Source: Porpolomopsis calyptriformis
Taxonomy: Eukaryota; Basidiomycota; Agaricomycetes; Agaricales; Hygrophoraceae
Length of the DNA stretch: 64,000 bases
Reading direction: 5' to 3'
Assembly (NCBI GenBank): GCA_951640195.1
Contig: OX621163.1
Span: forward strand, 3,596,001-3,660,000
Position 1 is the first letter of the stretch. Each line of letters begins with the position of its first letter. Below, in pieces: positions 10,552 to 21,949 of this stretch. A program made the position numbers and the translations under genes. The notes under the pieces are model-generated. The model did not search any database and was not told the DNA's origin. It was given only the letters and a program-made list of their open reading frames with translations.

Positions 10552-13282
10552 TGCGTGGACTATTGAGGTATTAATAAAATCACCAAGAAGGATCGTTACC
10601 CACTTCCACTCATCTCCGATCTCCTAGACTGCGCCAGCAAAGGTCGTATCTACACCAAAATCAATTTACAAATTGGATACTTCAATGTACAAATCATGGA
10701 AGGGGATGAATGGAAAACCACTTTCCATACCAGGTATGGTGCTTTTGAGTTCTTAGTTATGCCCTTAGGTCTATGCAATCCCCCATCAACATTTCAACGT
10801 TTCATGAACAAGATTTTCTCTGATCTCTCTGATATCTCCATTGTAGTATATCTTGACGATATCCTTGTCTACTCGGATAACATTGCGGATCACTGGAGAC
10901 ATGTCCGCGAGGTACTCCAAAGACTCTGACTTAACAGTCTTTTCAGAAAACTGGAGAAATGTTTCTTCCATCAAGATATGATTGAATACCTTGGATTTAT
11001 CCTTTCCCCTAGTGGAATTACCATGGACCCTGCCAAAGTTCAGATTATCCTAGATTGGCCAGAACCACAGAAAATCAAGGATGTCCAGTCATTCTTAGGT
11101 TTTGGAAATTTCTATAGGCATTTTATCAACAACTACTTGGGATTGGTATGTCCGCTTATGCAACTGACCCAGAAAAATGTTCCGTGGAATTTCAATACTC
11201 AATGCAAATTTGCATTTGAATCTCTGAAGCAGGCCTTCACTTCCACTCCAGTTCTTGTCAATTTCACTCTGGGATCACGTCTGGTAGTAGAAACAGATGC
11301 CTCTGACTATGCTATAGCAGGCATCTTATCAACTTAAGCTGAGGATGAATCATTACATCCCATCGCGTTCTACTCTTGGACTTTAACTCCGCCGGAGTTG
11401 AACTATGATATCCACAACAAGGAGCTATTAGCCATTCACGATAGTTTTCACAACTGGCATCATTACCTTGAAGGCTCTTCTGACCCGGTCGACGTTGTCA
11501 CTGATCACAAGAATTTGGTATACTTTTCTACAACCAAACTCCTATCACGACGTCAGGCTCGTTGGTCTGAATTTTTATCAGGCTTTAATCTCATTATTCG
11601 TTTTCACCCCAGAAAACTCGGAGCAAAACCAGACTTCTTAACGCATCAATATGACATCAATCCTAAAGAGGGAGATAGCGACTATGCCAGTATCAATCCT
11701 CAGAACCTCTGACCGGTTTTTACCTCAGAGCAACTGGCTTCATCCCTACAAGCTTTATCCTTATTGGATCCAGTGTTAAAGGCTGCATTCATTATGGATG
11801 TAGACTCCCTCCACTTGAAAATTCGGAATTCACTTTGTGATGATCCAGTGGCTATGGAGCATCTGAAGGTTGCGGAGTCCAACTCTGATGCCAACTCTGA
11901 TCTCCGATGGACTATTGACACTTCCGGTTTCCTTCGTCATGATGGTTGTATCTATGTGCCTGACGTAGATGACTTACAACTTCAAATTTTGCGTATGAAG
12001 CATGATCATCCAATTGCTGGTCATTTTGGTCAAAACAAAATGCTTGAATTGATCCGACGAGAATACACATGGCCTGAACTCCGGACCTTCATAAAGGACT
12101 ACTGTAACTCCTGTACTATGTGCGCTAGGTCCAAAGTCCCTCACCATCAACCTTATGGTTTGCTCAAGCAACTCCCAATTCCGGAGAAGCCTTGGAATTC
12201 CATCTCCATGGATTTTATCGAGCAACTCCCTAACTCCGATGAATTCTCCGCTATTCTTGTCATTGTTGATCAATTCTCCAAACAAGCTATTTTCATACTA
12301 ACCTTCAACACCATCACTGCTCCTCAACTCGCTCAACTTTTCCTTGTCCATGTATTCTCCAAACATGGAGTTCCCTCACATGTCACCTGTGACTGAGGCT
12401 CAGAATTTGTCTCCCACTTTTTCTGGTCATTGGGTAAAGTCCTTGACATGCATCTCCATTTTACCTCTGGGTATCATCTGGAAGGTGACAGACAAACCGA
12501 ATGAGTTAATCAAACCTTGGAGCAATACCTATGGATGTATTGTAACTATCAACAGGACAACTGGTCCCATCTCCTGGCTATTGCGGAATTCACATATACC
12601 AATGCTCCAAATGCTACTACTGGGATATCCCCTTTTTTTGCCAACAAGGGTTATCATCCAAATATTTCAGTACCCCTGAGCATGATCTTACTTCCATTCA
12701 AGCCAGAGAACTAGCTGTTGATTTGGATGAACTCCACTCTGAACTCCGAAATACCATCTCCGAAGCTCAAAAGTGTTATCAGCACTATGCTGATTTAAAG
12801 TGCATTCTGGCCCCTGATTTTGAAATAGGAACTCAAGCCTTCATAAAGGCCAAGTTTTTCCGAACTACCAGACCCTCCAAAAACCTCTCGGAGAAGAACT
12901 TAGGTCCTTTCAAGGTCATTGCCCGAGTTGGAACCCATTCCTATACTCTCCGTTTGCCTAGTTCCATGAAAGCTATCCATCCTGTCTTTCATATATCACA
13001 GTTGGAACCAGCCTCACCGAATACGATTCCAAACTGAGTACAACCTCTGCCTCCTCCAGTAATCATAGATGGAGAACTGGAGTTCGAGATCTCCGAAATC
13101 CTAGACTCGAAAATTGATAATAGGCATCGCTTATGCAAATTATTGTATTTGGTTCATTGGGAAGGCTATGAAGGTACCAATGAAGAAACTTCATGGATCC
13201 TCGCTACTGAGCTAGGACATGCTTTGGAACTCATCTTGGAGTTCCACTCCGTTTATCTGGAGAAACCTGGACCTGACTATTG
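10552..13282 (+). pseudogene. pol: Family B1 pol (5'-truncated RT, RNase H, integrase, chromodomain)
   Basis: Starts abruptly inside reverse transcriptase at [19 protein letters not shown], so gag, protease and the RT amino end are missing. Next come RT with [10 protein letters not shown], RNase H (VVETDASDYAIAG, HNKELLAIHDSF), the integrase zinc domain (HDHPIAGHFGQNK, CTMCARSK), the DDE core (SMDFIEQLPNS, VTCD-stop-GSEF), the C-terminal GPFKVIARV region and a chromodomain (YLVHWEGYEGTNEETSW) ending at the stop at 13280. Stops occur near 10927, 11335, 11710, 12394 and 12502, and there is a frameshift near 12670-12720. Most stops look like CGA to TGA or CAA to TAA. Close relatives are B2 and B3. 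Confidence 0.92.
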
Positions 13283-13332
13283 ATTTCTTTCGCTCTTATT
13301 TATTCTTTTCTTCGATTCAAAAAAATCATTAT

Positions 13333-14104
13333 CTATTCCAAAGGGACTATTTCTACATCCCTTATGGGTAATTCCTCCTCCTCCGACATCTCCTCCTCCT
13401 CCTCCTCCTCCGAACTTTCTCTGCTTTCTCCACTGTCCTTATAATCCCCATCTAGCAACTCCTCAGTCCTCTCCATGGACTTCCTCATTCTCTTCATCTC
13501 TATTCTCATCTTCCTCATCTCCCCCCGAACTCCTTGCAACTCCTCCCTCAAATTCGCCATCTCCAATGACTCCGCATTTCCTTGTTGCTTCTTTCCTCCA
13601 TGTTCCGGTTCCTCCATGGTACTCCAGATGCATTTCCTTTTTGCTGGTTCTTCCCCAACCCAGCATTTGGCCTTTACCTGTTGGCAGGCAATACAGCTCC
13701 AGGCCTTCCCCTGTCCAGTCAGCCACACACACCCCTCTGCGCTCCCTTTCCTGATGCAAGGCTCGCATGGAGCCCTCCTAAATGAACTCCGGTCAACTCC
13801 GGAATAAAGTGGATAAAAAAGAAATTACTTACGGCCTCCTGATCAAGGCCTCTTGCCCTGATCTTTCCTCTGCTGCCATCTCCGCTGTTCGAGCCGCCTC
13901 CTTCGCCCTCCTTGCTGCCTCCCTTTTTGCAGCTTTGGCTGCCTGTCTGGCCACCCGTCGTTCCTCTGCCAACTGGCACTCTTCCTCCACCCTCTGGGCC
14001 TCCTCCACTTGTTTCTCCGCTTCCTCGCGCTCTCGTTATTCTTCGTTTTCGAGCAAGACTTGCAGTTGTGCAAGTTGGGCTTGGATCTCATTGCAAGTGG
14101 GCAT
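13333..14104 (-). pseudogene. Antisense two-exon Cys-rich accessory gene of family B, copy B1
   Basis: Encoded opposite to pol, between the chromodomain and the 3' LTR. Exon 1 (14104-13833) starts ATGCCCACT about 30 bases after a TATATAA box (near 14137) and encodes a charged Glu/Ala/Arg helix. A GTAAGT...TTTAG intron joins it in phase 2 to exon 2. Exon 2 has six cysteines spaced C-x2-C-x8-C-x11-C-x2-C-x6-C (CEPCIRKG, CIACQQVKAKC), a Met/Arg/Glu coiled coil, and an acidic Ser/Glu tail ending near IRDVEIVPLE. The only break seen is a TAA in exon 1 (gaagaaTAAcga), where copy B2 has CAA. The spacing resembles but does not match GAL4-type Zn2Cys6 clusters, so a DNA-binding regulator is an inference. 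Confidence 0.7.
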
Positions 14105-14273
14105 TGTTAATGAAGAAGGGTGGTCCACCGGACCTTATTATATATGTTCCGATGTCAAACTCTGACGATTCTCCGAAATCTGCCACATTCCGAAACTCTG
14201 ATTTCTTGGTCATTACTAAATATGGTCAAGTTCAGTATGCGGTCTCAAGGGCTCGCCCTTAAGAGGGAGATAC

Positions 14274-14529
14274 TGTTACATCCCAGTTCCGATGAACTCC
14301 AATGAATTCTGATGAACTCCAATAACTCCAACAACTCCGAACACTCTGTACTTTTCACATGTTTCCTACTTATGATGTCCTCTGTTGTCACTATGTCTCA
14401 GATATAATTATCTAGCAGGTATATAAGTACTGTGTTTTTTCCCTGTATCTGTAGACAGGATATCGACTAAGTCCCATTGTTTATCCAACACCAATCTCCG
14501 AAATCAACTCCAAAACTTCGGACCTAACA
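14274..14529 (+). repeat. 3' LTR of family B1
   Basis: 256 bp from TGTTACATCCCAG to CCTAACA, preceded by the purine tract AAGAGGGAGATAC. It contains a TATATAAG box near 14422. Its relatives are 57204-57460 (reverse), 19348-19571 and 30301-30524. It abuts a family E LTR on the right. Confidence 0.92.
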
Positions 14530-14927
14530 CACTTCTAAAAACACAAACTCCATCAGAAACACCTTCAACCTATTGGAAAAGTCTCTTACCTTTGTTTTCT
14601 TATCTTATCTACCTTATCCTATCTTCCTTTCACTTATCTATCTAAATCCTACTCACATACTCTTACAAAGGAACTACCCTTTATACACATACCTATAAAG
14701 AAGTCCCTTTATTCACCTCCTCTATATATATATCAAGTAGATAGTCACTTAATCATAGACACACCTTCCCCCAATACATATCTTTCCTTCCTGCACAATA
14801 TATCAAGCCTTTAAAACCTTGAAGCCCCTTCTCACTATCACCTACTTACTGAATTGATTCCTATGTGTTCTGATACCCCTTGGACAAACAAGAGGAATCT
14901 TCCTTGAGATCCCTCATGCCTTCTACA
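14530..14927 (+). repeat. 5' LTR of family E1
   Basis: This segment matches the reverse complement of 17208-17607 along its length (ACTTCTAAAAA ... CCTTCTACA) and is followed by a tRNA-type primer-binding site. The left end touches the family B LTR, so its first one or two bases may be altered. It carries a TATATATATA stretch near 14725. Confidence 0.8.
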
Positions 14928-14931
14928 TAAT

Positions 14932-14943
14932 TGGAGCCCACTG
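14932..14943 (+). promoter_or_regulatory. tRNA-type primer-binding site of family E1
   Basis: TGGAGCCCACTG lies four bases after the LTR end. A leading TGG pairs with a tRNA CCA tail. The identical 12-mer follows the LTR of E2 (55315). I did not assign the tRNA species. Confidence 0.7.
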
Positions 14944-15121
14944 TGAGGGGTTCAATATGTCTGCTTTTCAGTATTCAACCACCCTGCCACTCCACATGCC
15001 TCAACTGCTCCTCACAATCTTTACCTGCCCCCCCAATATCTATGCCCACCCCTGACCCCCCGGATGAGCTCATTATTGAAGCCTATGTTAACCCCTCGAC
15101 CTCTGCTTCATTTCTCAACAC

Positions 15122-15533
15122 TGTCACGGTCGTAATTTTCCTTCATTTTCTTTATCTTATCGTATGCAAACCTATCTCTTATCTTGGGATTCCCCCCTAT
15201 TTGTTATCGGGATTCCCCATTACCTTTCTCCGGGATTCCCTAGGGATTCCCCACTACTTTACCCATATGCGGACACACTTCATTTCCGTTATGTTTCAAC
15301 CCCTTTATGATTCGTCATCGATCACAATGACTCATCCTTATCTCTACCTCATGTTATGTCGCACTGACTCACACAGATAAGTAGTCAGTATATAAAGAGT
15401 ACTTCTGTACGTATCAGACCTTAAGTCTGATTCCTCGTTAGCCTACTCATAACAAGGACTTGGAACCATCCTCTATATCTCTTGGGACAGAACAACCGAA
15501 GTAAAACGCGTTCCGAACAACCGGTTTATAACA
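15122..15533 (+). repeat. Solo LTR, family C-like, TSD AACAC
   Basis: 412 bp, TGTCACGG ... TTATAACA, flanked by perfect AACAC duplications (15117-15121 and 15534-15538). It resembles the LTRs of C1 and C2 (TCAGACCTTAAGTCTGATTCC is shared in part) but keeps more CpG and a GGGATTCCCC-rich U3, so it is a distinct subfamily or a less mutated copy. It is inserted into the E1 leader. Confidence 0.92.
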
Positions 15534-15559
15534 AACACCCCTTCAGAAGGAAACATAGA

Positions 15560-17207
15560 CCTTCCACCCACAAGCAAAACACCCCCTACCATACTCCTAA
15601 AAGTCACACCTATTTCCATACCCTCCATATCATACTCCACTATGGCTAACCCAGCCCGAATACCCTTCTAATACTCTTCCAGCACCCCCGTCTTCAATAG
15701 AATCCCCATACACCTTAACCAATACTTTTCTGACATTGACATGATGTACACCACCCTCAGGATGAATCCCACTGATGAAGAATGGATCACTCACACTCTG
15801 TATTTCCTAGACAATGATATCGCTCTCCTTTAGGAAATGCTCCAGCCTAGAGTAGCTAACCCCTGGACATGGGATTCCTTTAGAGATAATATCCAAACAC
15901 TCTACCCTGGATCTAACACCAATGATATCCTACATAATGCTATAGACCTAGAATGATTCACTCAGGAAACTGCCTCAAAAGGAGTATACACTAGAGGAGA
16001 TCTAGGAGAGTATTTCCAAGAGTTCACCCAGATTTCATCCCACCTTTTACAGACTAACTGGATTGACCAATGGACCATTGACAGACTATTTGCCCAAGGT
16101 TTTGGAATATCTACACTATGCCAGATTGAACACAGACTGTCTATTACAATGCCGAATTATCACCCCAATGAGCCATACCCTATGAAAGATATCAACAATG
16201 CCACCCAGTTCCTCCTTTGTTCCACTTCCCCAATCACTTCACTGCCACCCATCACCCCTACTATATCCTGCACAACCCCTAAAATACAGTCAAGTGATAC
16301 TATCACCATGGCAAATCTTATAACTACTATAATAACAATGATGGAATCCATGATGAAAAACCAAGCCAATCATCCCTGGAATTACCCGACTCTGATGGAG
16401 ACCTGCCCCTGACAGCAGACTAACATGTGTATCTTTTGTGGATCTCTGAATTGCTGCATTCAGATATGTGTTGTAGCTAAAGAGTTTATAAGAGCTGGAA
16501 AATGCATTCAGAATGATCAAAGACAAATGGTTCTTCCCAACAGCAACTACCTCCCTTAGGACATCACTGGTAACACTCTCAGAAAAATTCAACAATTGGC
16601 ACAGCACCAATCCCGGAAACCTCACCACACCTGCCCTGGTTGTCACTGCTGCCATCATTGAGATAATTCCCCCATTGAATCTAGACTCTGCATATGCCTC
16701 ACCCACTCACCCACTCCCCTTCTTCCTGGAAGATATCCTATCCTCATCCAAAGATGACAATACACTTATGGTCCTCCACACCATGCTTAGAAACAAAATT
16801 GCCAAGAAGGCAGAATGAAACAAGAACCGGAAATCCCCTCCTTCCAAACCTAGACCAACATTGAAACCTATCATTGAAATCCTGCCTTCTAACATTCACA
16901 ACCCAATCAAATCTATCCTGACCCCACAACTCAAAGAACCCCAATTCCGGTTCCTTTCCCCCACTGAAGACCCAGTCCTAATGGACCAACTATACAATAA
17001 TGTCCTTAGAGCCACTGTCACCACCATAGTTGGACATCTCCTGGCATCACATTTGGATGTCTGGAAAAGGATCAAAGATCACACCACCAGTAAATGTACC
17101 CTGTCAACCTATCAGACAACTCAGATGACCCCATTTCTAGCTTCTATACTATGCCAAACTCACCTGATGAAGACACTATTGTAGCCAATGATGCCTCTGC
17201 CATCCAG
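15560..17207 (+). pseudogene. gag: Family E1 gag
   Basis: Plus-strand gag-like coding remains after the leader and C-like solo LTR. Recognisable stretches are MNPTDEEWITHTLYFLDND, ANPWTWDSFRDNIQTLYPG and GVYTRGDLGEYFQEFTQIS, typical of a retrotransposon capsid domain, followed by a Pro/Thr-rich region and later fragments up to 17207. Multiple stops and frame changes interrupt it. E2 gag at 55578 has the same layout (YPGLEDD, ELGAYF). A reverse-oriented solo LTR splits it from the protease. Confidence 0.75.
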
Positions 17208-17607
17208 TGTAGAAGGCGTGAGGGATCTTGAGGGAGATTCCTCTCATTCATCCAAGGGGTATCGGAGCACATAGGGGTCAATTCAGTAATCTGATGAAGA
17301 TGAATAGGGGGTTTCAAGCTTATGAAGGCTTGATATATTGGGTAGAAAGGGAAAGTATGTATTGGGGGAAGGTGTGTCTGTTGTATTTAGTGATTATCTA
17401 CTTGATATATATAGAGGAGGTGAATAAAGGAACTTCTTTGTAGGTATGTCTACAAAGGATAGTTCCTTTGTAAGAGTATGTGAGTGGTAATTAGGTAGAT
17501 AAGTGAAAGGAAGATAGGATAATGTAGATAAGATAAGGAAAACAAAGAAAAGAGGCTTGTCAATCAGTTGAAGGTGTTTCTGATGGAGTTCATATTTTTA
17601 GAAGTCT
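17208..17607 (-). repeat. Solo LTR of family E, reverse orientation, TSD TCCAG
   Basis: 400 bp, TGTAGAAGG ... TTAGAAGTCT, reverse complement of 14530-14927. It is flanked by TCCAG at 17203-17207 and 17608-17612. The terminal base is T where CA would be expected, probably mutated. It is inserted between the gag and protease parts of E1. Confidence 0.8.
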
Positions 17608-17612
17608 TCCAG

Positions 17613-18190
17613 TTAGAGGTGGACATTTCAGAATGTCTATTGGAAGGTTGGAAGGGTCAGGCTTTTGGGATATGTGTATATGGATTCAGTGATGTTGAGC
17701 TCGTGTGTGATGGAAAGGTTTTCCATTCGTAGGGAGTATGGATCTCCTACACTGGGTAATTGACATTTTACTAGATGGAAGACAGAAAGAGGAAGCCCTC
17801 CTTGACATGGGAAGCATGATAACTATCATCCAGAAAGACATTTGGGAATGACTTGGTATTCTGATCTGATCTGACCTTATTATGCACATGGAATCATCAC
17901 ACTCCACTGTTGCCCCTACCCTATGAGTTCTTAAAAACCTCCCAGTCATGATTGGACCCTGTACCTTCTACATGCAGGTGCAGGTAGCAGAGAAGCTACC
18001 CTGCAATATGATTCTTGGGCAACCTTTCTATCTCCTCATAAATCTAGATAGCAGGATCAAACCAGAAAGCTCACAACACATCAACATCATGGATCTGAAT
18101 ACTAGAAAGAGGATTAAAGTGTCCACATGATCACAAGCTCAGAAGCCCAACAAGAAACCTGTCCCCATGGGTTTTTAAATGTTGAGAGTA
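17613..18190 (+). pseudogene. Family E1 aspartic protease region
   Basis: Plus-strand fragment of a retropepsin-like domain: EALLDMGSMITIIQKDIWE, where LLDTGS would be expected (Thr to Met, ACG to ATG), and a C-terminal LPCNMILGQPFYLL matching the usual LG-x-PF box. At least two stops interrupt it. RT and later domains are missing because a family B fragment follows at 18222. Confidence 0.75.
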
Positions 18191-18221
18191 TGGATTATAC
18201 CCAACCCTCTGTTCTAGTTTC

Positions 18222-19125
18222 CTGTCACCTGTGACCAAGGCTCAGAATTCGTTTCCTGCTTTTTCCAGTCATTGGGTAAAGTCCTCGACATGCATCTTCA
18301 TTTTACCTCTAGGTACTATCCAGAAGGTGACAGACAAACCAAATGAGTCCATCAAACTTTGGAGCAATACCTACAGATGTATTGTAACTATCAACAGGAT
18401 AACCGGTCCCATCTCCTGGCTATTTCAGAATTCACATATAACAATACTCCAAATGCTACTACTGGAATATCCCCTTTTTTGCCAACAAGGGTTATCATCC
18501 AAATATTTTAGTGCACCCTGAATGTGATCTTACTTCTGTTCGAGCCAGAGAACTAGCTGTTGATTTGGATGAACTCCACTCTGAACTCCAAAATACTATC
18601 TCTGAAGCTCAAAAGTGCTATCAGCATTATGCTGACTTAAAGTGCATTCTAGCCCCTGATTTCAAAATAGGAACTCAAGCCTTTGTAAAGGCCAAGTTTT
18701 TCTGAACTACTAGACCCTCCAAGAAACTCTCAGAGAAAAACTTAGGTCCTTTCAAGGTCATTGCCTGAGTTGGAACCCATTCCTATACTCTTCATTTGCC
18801 TAGTTCCATGAAGGCTATCCATCCTGTCTTTGATGTATCATAGTTGGAACCAGCCTTGCCCAATACAATTCCGAACTCTATACAACCTCCACCTCCTCTG
18901 GTAATCATAGACGGTGAACTGGAATTTGAGATCTCTGAAATCCTAGACTTGAAAATTAATAATAGGTGTTGTTTATGCAAACTATTGTACTTGGTTTATT
19001 GGGAAGGCTATAAAGGTACCAACAAAGAAACCTCATGGATCCTTGCTACTGAGCTAGGACACACTTTAGAACTTGTCTTGGAGTTCCACTCCACTTATCC
19101 AGACAAACCTGGACCCCATTATTGA
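18222..19125 (+). pseudogene. Family B3 integrase-chromodomain fragment
   Basis: Begins inside the integrase DDE core (CDQGSEFVSCFF) and continues through GISPFF, the LDELHSELQNTISEAQKCYQ linker, the GPFKVIA region and the chromodomain (YLVYWEGYKGTNKETSW). Stops and frameshifts are present. It keeps CAA at a site where B1 has TGA after VTCD, showing the family was once open there. There is no homology to the left, so it is 5'-truncated. Confidence 0.88.
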
Positions 19126-19571
19126 ATTTTTTTCACTGTCATTTAATTCATTTTCTTTGATTCAAAAAATTCATTATTTATTCCATTGAAGGGACTAGCT
19201 CTACATCCATTATGAGCATTTCCTCCAACATCTCTGACACCTCTGACACCTCCGAACTTTCCAAACCTTCTCCGCTATCCCTATAGTCCCCATCCAACAA
19301 CTCCTCTGTCCTCTCTATGGACTCCCTCATCCTCTTCATCTCTATCCTGTTACATCCCAGTTCTGACAATTCTGACAACTCTGAACACTCTGAACTTTTC
19401 ACATGTCTCTTACTTATGACGCACTCTATCGTCATCATGTCTTAGATATAATTATCTAGTAGGTATATAAGTACTGCATTTTTTCCTGTATCTGTAGACA
19501 GAATATTAACAAAGTCCTACATTTATGTATCTCCAATCTCTGATATCAACTCCAAAACTTCGGACCTAACA
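19126..19571 (+). repeat. B3 tail: antisense-gene remnant and LTR
   Basis: Positions 19178-19345 hold the 3' end of the antisense accessory gene (minus strand). A deletion from within its coiled-coil region joins it straight to the LTR at 19348-19571 (TGTTACATCCCAG ... GACCTAACA), which is about 224 bp and shorter than the 256-bp B1 LTR. Confidence 0.85.
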
Positions 19572-21601
19572 AAATCATGGAATAGAAAACTTAGGCACCT
19601 ACTCTCCTGTTGGACAAGCATTGAGCTTTCCTGGGGTCAAGATCAGCCACAGCTGGAATGGAGGAATCCACTCATAAATCTCATACCATAATTGCTTATG
19701 TTCTATAGCTTGATGCAGATTCTCTCCTCACTAATAGAGACTAAGTGATAGCCATCTGGAGAGACATCCATGCTTTCAACAGCTACTTGGGAGACACCAT
19801 CTCTGTGGGCTCCCACATCATCAATGTGATAAAACTGCCCCTAGAAATCCCATCAATACATAGAAGATATAAGGATGAGCGATTATGTAACTGACCATCT
19901 GACTCTGTCTTGTGAATGTTATGATCTTCCCATGTGTGGTTCCTACAGCAATTATATCATCTCTCACCCAACACAGCTCCAAGATTCCACCTTGCTCTGC
20001 AAGAAGTTGCTGTGATTGGAAAGGGCTATTGGTTGGCGAGCTTAGGTCAAAAAAGAATAAAGACCTGAAATCATCTGTGGATTGAGACTATTGAGTGAAG
20101 GATTGCAGAAGATTTGAGAACTAACTAGCTGCAGCAAGTAGATTACCAGCAGGTTGTAACCTAAAAGATGTCACAGAGTTTCAACACTGAGTATTCAGGG
20201 TCTGGCACAGCACCAAGCCTGTGTTGGAATCCTGGTTCAATATGAGAAGAGTTCACAATGCAGTGGTTGAAAGTCTAAGTGATTAGCACTTACAACTAAT
20301 GGTCTGTTAAAAGGTGGCATTTCACAATGATAGTTTGTTAATTAGATAAATGGTCAAATGCAAGCACCAGGCTCAGAAGGTGGCATACTAGTATTGGGGT
20401 ATGTGCAGCTCTTTTAACTTTATAAATGTTATACTCATGACCCAGAACCTAGGATATGCATACTATTTGTAATCTGGAAGGTTACTGATGATGGTCAAAC
20501 AATGCACTTAGGTATACATTGTATTTCCCAATCTCATTGTTTTGTGCTTATTGTGAGTACCTTTTATGCCAAGTCAATCCTGTTCAGCTTCCACCAACTC
20601 TAGAATTTTCCAGGTAGATGCATGGCAATGGAGGCTAATGGATTGGCTTGGTTGCATGACCCTCCCACATGTTTAAGCTATATTCAAGACTTGATGGTAT
20701 GTTCTGCTTGCTATACTTTCAATTCAATTCCAGTGGACAGTCATGGTATAGGAGGCTTGGGTGAGCTAGTAGTCACACATACCTTGGAATTGCTACATGT
20801 CTTTGACCATTTCGCTTGTACAGGCTTTTCCAGTATTCCCTTTTCCTATGATTGCAGAATTGGGAGGTGCAACTTAACCTCCTCATTCTAATAATAGGAT
20901 ACATCAGGATGATGTGAGCAAGTTAGCCTGCTCACAATCATTTCCTTTATCTATGTGCACTCTATAGACTAACCTGGTAGACTATCTCATGAGAGGTAAT
21001 AGGTGAGCACACTTTATTTTCAATCTGCAAGCTGTTATTCAGCAGCAGTAATCAAAGTGGGCTTCCTACAAATGGTGATATGGATGATGAAATGACTGAC
21101 CCTTGGAATGTCAACCAGGTATGAGCAACCCCTGCCGGCAAGTTGCCAGAAATGAATTTACTTCATATAAGGCAGTGGTATGAAGAAGCTTCACACTAAA
21201 TGGATGAGTACCCCCAGAAATTGATATGGAACTTTCTTGGTGAGAAGGGATTGCTACCGCAGCCTTGAAGTAAAGAACAAAAAGACCACAGGGTAGCTTC
21301 CCCACTATGCCAACCCCCATAGATCCTTTGGTTTTGAAGGCATATTACTAGTGGCTTCACCCAGGTCCCAGGTCTGGTTTCATGCTAGTTTCATGGATCC
21401 ATTCCATAGAGGACCCCTAGAACCAAAGGGGTATCTAACTTCTGGTAAAGGAGTTCAAGCAGAATGTGGATGCATGTCGTTATTAGGTGCTGACAGTTTT
21501 ACTGGATGTCATCAGGGACAATTTCATCATAAGTGCTATCCAAGCAAGGCTAGATAGTCATCAGTCCCAACTGTGAAGTACTCCCTGTAAAGTAGTGCAG
21601 G
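19572..21601. other. Unassigned degenerate sequence
   Basis: No ORF above 90 codons and no motif I recognise on either strand. An 89-codon ORF at 20622-20891 and others nearby lack coding character. The stretch may be old transposon or host DNA beyond recognition. Confidence 0.5.
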
Positions 21602-21949
21602 TGTTAGACGGCAGTCTAGGGTTGATCGCAAGGTTTTACTTCAAGCTCTGGGTGTAGGGTTTTAAAGGGCTAGCAGACTACTGATTGGGGTGTTAATGAA
21701 AGAAACAGACTTATCCTAAGTCTATCTACTGCTAGCTTTATATACTAGCTAAGTATGAGTCATACTGACTATGTGTGAGTCATAACGACTATGGATGAGT
21801 CATGTAGATAAGGAGAGTGATGGTAGACTAAATATAGATATGGCTTGGTCACCTTCTATTACTAAGCAGAGCTTGGGTGGCTAAGTGGCTATTGATGTAA
21901 ACTGTCTGATGTAAATAGGGATAGGAAAAAGAAAAATATATCTCTGACA
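21602..21949 (-). repeat. Solo LTR of family A, TSD GCAGG
   Basis: 348 bp, TGTTAGACGG ... CTCTGACA, over 90% similar by eye to the complete A LTRs, with an internal deletion near 21920. Perfect GCAGG duplications flank it (21597-21601, 21950-21954). In minus orientation the TATA box and AAGTCTGTTTC start motif are conserved. Confidence 0.95.

Noticed and set aside
13475..14262. Plus-strand ORFs of 62-127 codons near the B1 3' end
   Set aside because: They are reverse readings of the antisense accessory gene, whose minus-strand ORF has the splice sites and the conserved cysteines.
20622..20891. 89-codon ORF in an empty stretch
   Set aside because: No motif, no codon bias visible and no related copy in the window.
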